Made by a program: the position numbers and the translations under genes
Shown here: positions 4,863 through 6,053 of the stretch, piece by piece
Layout: each line of letters starts with the position of its first letter
Position numbering within the stretch: position 1 is the first letter of the stretch
The notes under the pieces: model-generated
The model's database searches: none
Seen by the model: only the letters and a program-made list of their open reading frames with translations
What the model was told of the DNA's origin: nothing
NCBI GenBank assembly: GCA_903858075.1
Contig: CAIOHI010000055.1
Location: forward strand, 1-6,053
Source of the DNA: an uncultured Actinomycetes bacterium
GTDB lineage: Bacteria > Actinomycetota > Acidimicrobiia > Acidimicrobiales > Ilumatobacteraceae
Length of the DNA: 6,053 nt
Reading direction: 5' to 3'

Positions 4863-6053
4863 CTAGCGGCCAGTGAGCGCAGCAACTTGTTGTGTTGCGT
4901 CGAGCAACCAACCAGGAACCACACCAACAAGAATAGTGAAAATAGCTGCCATCGCTACTGCAAGTCCCGTTAAGAAAGGCACCTGAATAGGAGTGTTTTC
5001 TGCAGTCTCGTCTTCAAGCCACACGCTGACCATGATGCGCAAGTAGAGAAACGCACCAATGACCGATGCGACCATTGCGGCAATAGCAATTGCGTAGCTG
5101 TGCACTTCCACTGCTGCCTTAATAACACCAAACTTTGCAATAAAACCTGAGGTCAGTGGCACGCCTGCTTGCGCAAGAAGAAATACGGTCAATGCCAACG
5201 CAAGTGCTGGTTGCTGTTTCCCGAGACCCTTAAAGTCAGACAATTCGGTTGCGGTATCACCTTTGCGGGCCACCAAACCAACGACTGCAAATGTGCCAAT
5301 AACCAAAACGGTGTAGAGCAACAAGTAGGTCATTACACCTGAAATGCCATTTCCGGCATCTGCACTATTGGGATGCGCTGCAGCCTCAATACCTACCAAC
5401 ATGAAACCAGCATGGCTGATTGACGAATAGGCAAGCATGCGCTTCACGTTTGTTTGCGTCACAGCAAGCAGCGAACCAACAACAATGCTCAGCAATGCAA
5501 GCACCCAAATAATAGGGCGCCAATCGTCAACGCGAGTAGGCAATGCCGTCAAGGTGACACGAAGCAAAGCAGCAAATGCGGCAGTTTTTCCTGCCGACGC
5601 CATGAAAGCAGTAACTGGTGTTGGTGCACCTTGGTACACATCGGGAGTCCACATTTGGAACGGAACTGCAGCCACTTTAAAGGCCAAGCCAACGAGCATC
5701 AGACCAGTACCAACGAGCAGAAAAACATCGTTGCGAGGCACTGATTGCGAAGAGGACAATGCAGTGAAGATGCCTGTGATGTTGGTGGTTTTCGTTGCGC
5801 CATAAACAAGCGCAATGCCGTAGAGGAAAAATGCCGAAGAAAAACCACCCAAGATGAAGTACTTGAGCCCAGCTTCTTGGCTTTCACTGCGGCGTCGGTT
5901 GCTTGCCGCAAGTACGTAAAGCGACAAGCTCAATGTTTCTAGACCAAGGAACAGAACGATGAGATCATTTGAGGCAACCATGATGATGCCGCCGATAGCT
6001 GCAGTGAGATACAGCACATACAGTTCTGGCCCGTCGTCAGAATCACGCTGGAG
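4863..6053 (-). CDS. nuoN: NADH:quinone oxidoreductase subunit N (antiporter-like membrane subunit), 5' end missing
   Basis: NuoN is one of the three large Mrp-antiporter-like proton-translocating subunits of the complex I membrane arm. The frame stays open to the right edge, so 396 residues are visible and roughly the first 90-120 lie outside the window. A GTG at 6017 is internal, since the upstream codons L-Q-R-D-S-D-D-G-P-E-L-Y continue a typical NuoN loop before a membrane helix. Key features, numbered from the window edge, are Glu39 in LFLGLETLSLSLYVLA, Lys126 in LAFKVAAVPFQMWTPDVYQG, Lys156 in SAGKTAAF, the NVKRMLAYSSISHAG broken-helix motif, and Lys308 in PLTSGFIAKFG. These correspond to the channel residues of the family. 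There are many hydrophobic helices, and the C-terminus ends after a last helix as usual. It converges on ilvA with 12 bases between stop codons and no evident terminator. Confidence 0.95.
   Translation of the reverse strand, partial: LQRDSDDGPELYVLYLTAAIGGIIMVASNDLIVLFLGLETLSLSLYVLAASNRRRSESQEAGLKYFILGGFSSAFFLYGIALVYGATKTTNITGIFTALSSSQSVPRNDVFLLVGTGLMLVGLAFKVAAVPFQMWTPDVYQGAPTPVTAFMASAGKTAAFAALLRVTLTALPTRVDDWRPIIWVLALLSIVVGSLLAVTQTNVKRMLAYSSISHAGFMLVGIEAAAHPNSADAGNGISGVMTYLLLYTVLVIGTFAVVGLVARKGDTATELSDFKGLGKQQPALALALTVFLLAQAGVPLTSGFIAKFGVIKAAVEVHSYAIAIAAMVASVIGAFLYLRIMVSVWLEDETAENTPIQVPFLTGLAVAMAAIFTILVGVVPGWLLDATQQVAALTGR

Noticed and set aside
4839..4877. Possible terminator between the convergent ilvA and nuoN stops (CTCACT at 4839-4844 against AGTGAG at 4872-4877)
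   Set aside because: The stem is only 6 bases with a 27-base loop and no following T run on either strand, so it is not a credible intrinsic terminator.
5437..5942. Several open frames of 65-122 codons antisense to nuoN, and others antisense to nuoD, nuoC and ilvA
   Set aside because: They are full of Arg, Ser, Thr and Cys without recognisable domains, and lie opposite well-conserved genes, so they are shadow frames.
1..6053. A novel defence, mobile or biosynthetic system
   Set aside because: Every coding stretch belongs to a known family (complex I, a class I amidotransferase, threonine ammonia-lyase). No transposase, integrase, nuclease, repeat array or unexplained gap above 71 bases is present.

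Overview
The window is ordinary chromosomal DNA of a bacterium, most likely an actinobacterium of the Acidimicrobiia (Ilumatobacter/acIV-like marine or freshwater lineages). This rests on the style of the complex I subunits: a NuoC with the 'SAIDWLPSPFGKGEEDP' region and an acidic C-terminal tail, separate nuoC and nuoD genes, and a NuoA with 'YESGVDPVGEGWSQSQ'. The placement is from memory of the families, not a search. Base composition looks close to half GC by eye, with a more AT-rich patch near 3210-3270.

Layout from left to right. Positions 1-2831 hold nuoA, nuoB, nuoC and nuoD of the proton-pumping NADH:quinone oxidoreductase (complex I), all on the minus strand and read right to left. 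nuoC and nuoD overlap by 4 bases, and nuoB and nuoC also overlap. The first codons of a further gene, probably nuoE, start inside the nuoD stop codon and leave the window at its left edge. Positions 2903-3622, same strand and just upstream of nuoA, hold a class I glutamine amidotransferase-like protein of unknown substrate. Positions 3642-4850, on the plus strand, hold a threonine ammonia-lyase with a C-terminal ACT domain (medium-form IlvA). It is divergent from the amidotransferase gene across a 19-base gap. From 4863 to the right edge, back on the minus strand, lies the C-terminal three quarters or so of nuoN. It converges on ilvA with only 12 bases between the stop codons.

Together the nuo genes encode the quinone-site and hydrophilic connecting part of complex I (NuoB, C, D), the small membrane subunit NuoA, and one antiporter-like membrane subunit (NuoN). 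IlvA deaminates threonine to 2-oxobutanoate for isoleucine synthesis and has no obvious tie to respiration. The gene order is odd: nuoN, usually last in a nuo operon, ends upstream of nuoA, and an antisense metabolic gene separates them. The cluster is therefore either split or rearranged.

No mobile element, CRISPR array, RNA gene or defence system was seen, and no undescribed multi-gene system. The points most worth a second look are a Trp in place of the quinone-binding Tyr of NuoD, a symmetric promoter-like element in the 19-base divergent gap, and an inverted repeat inside the amidotransferase gene.
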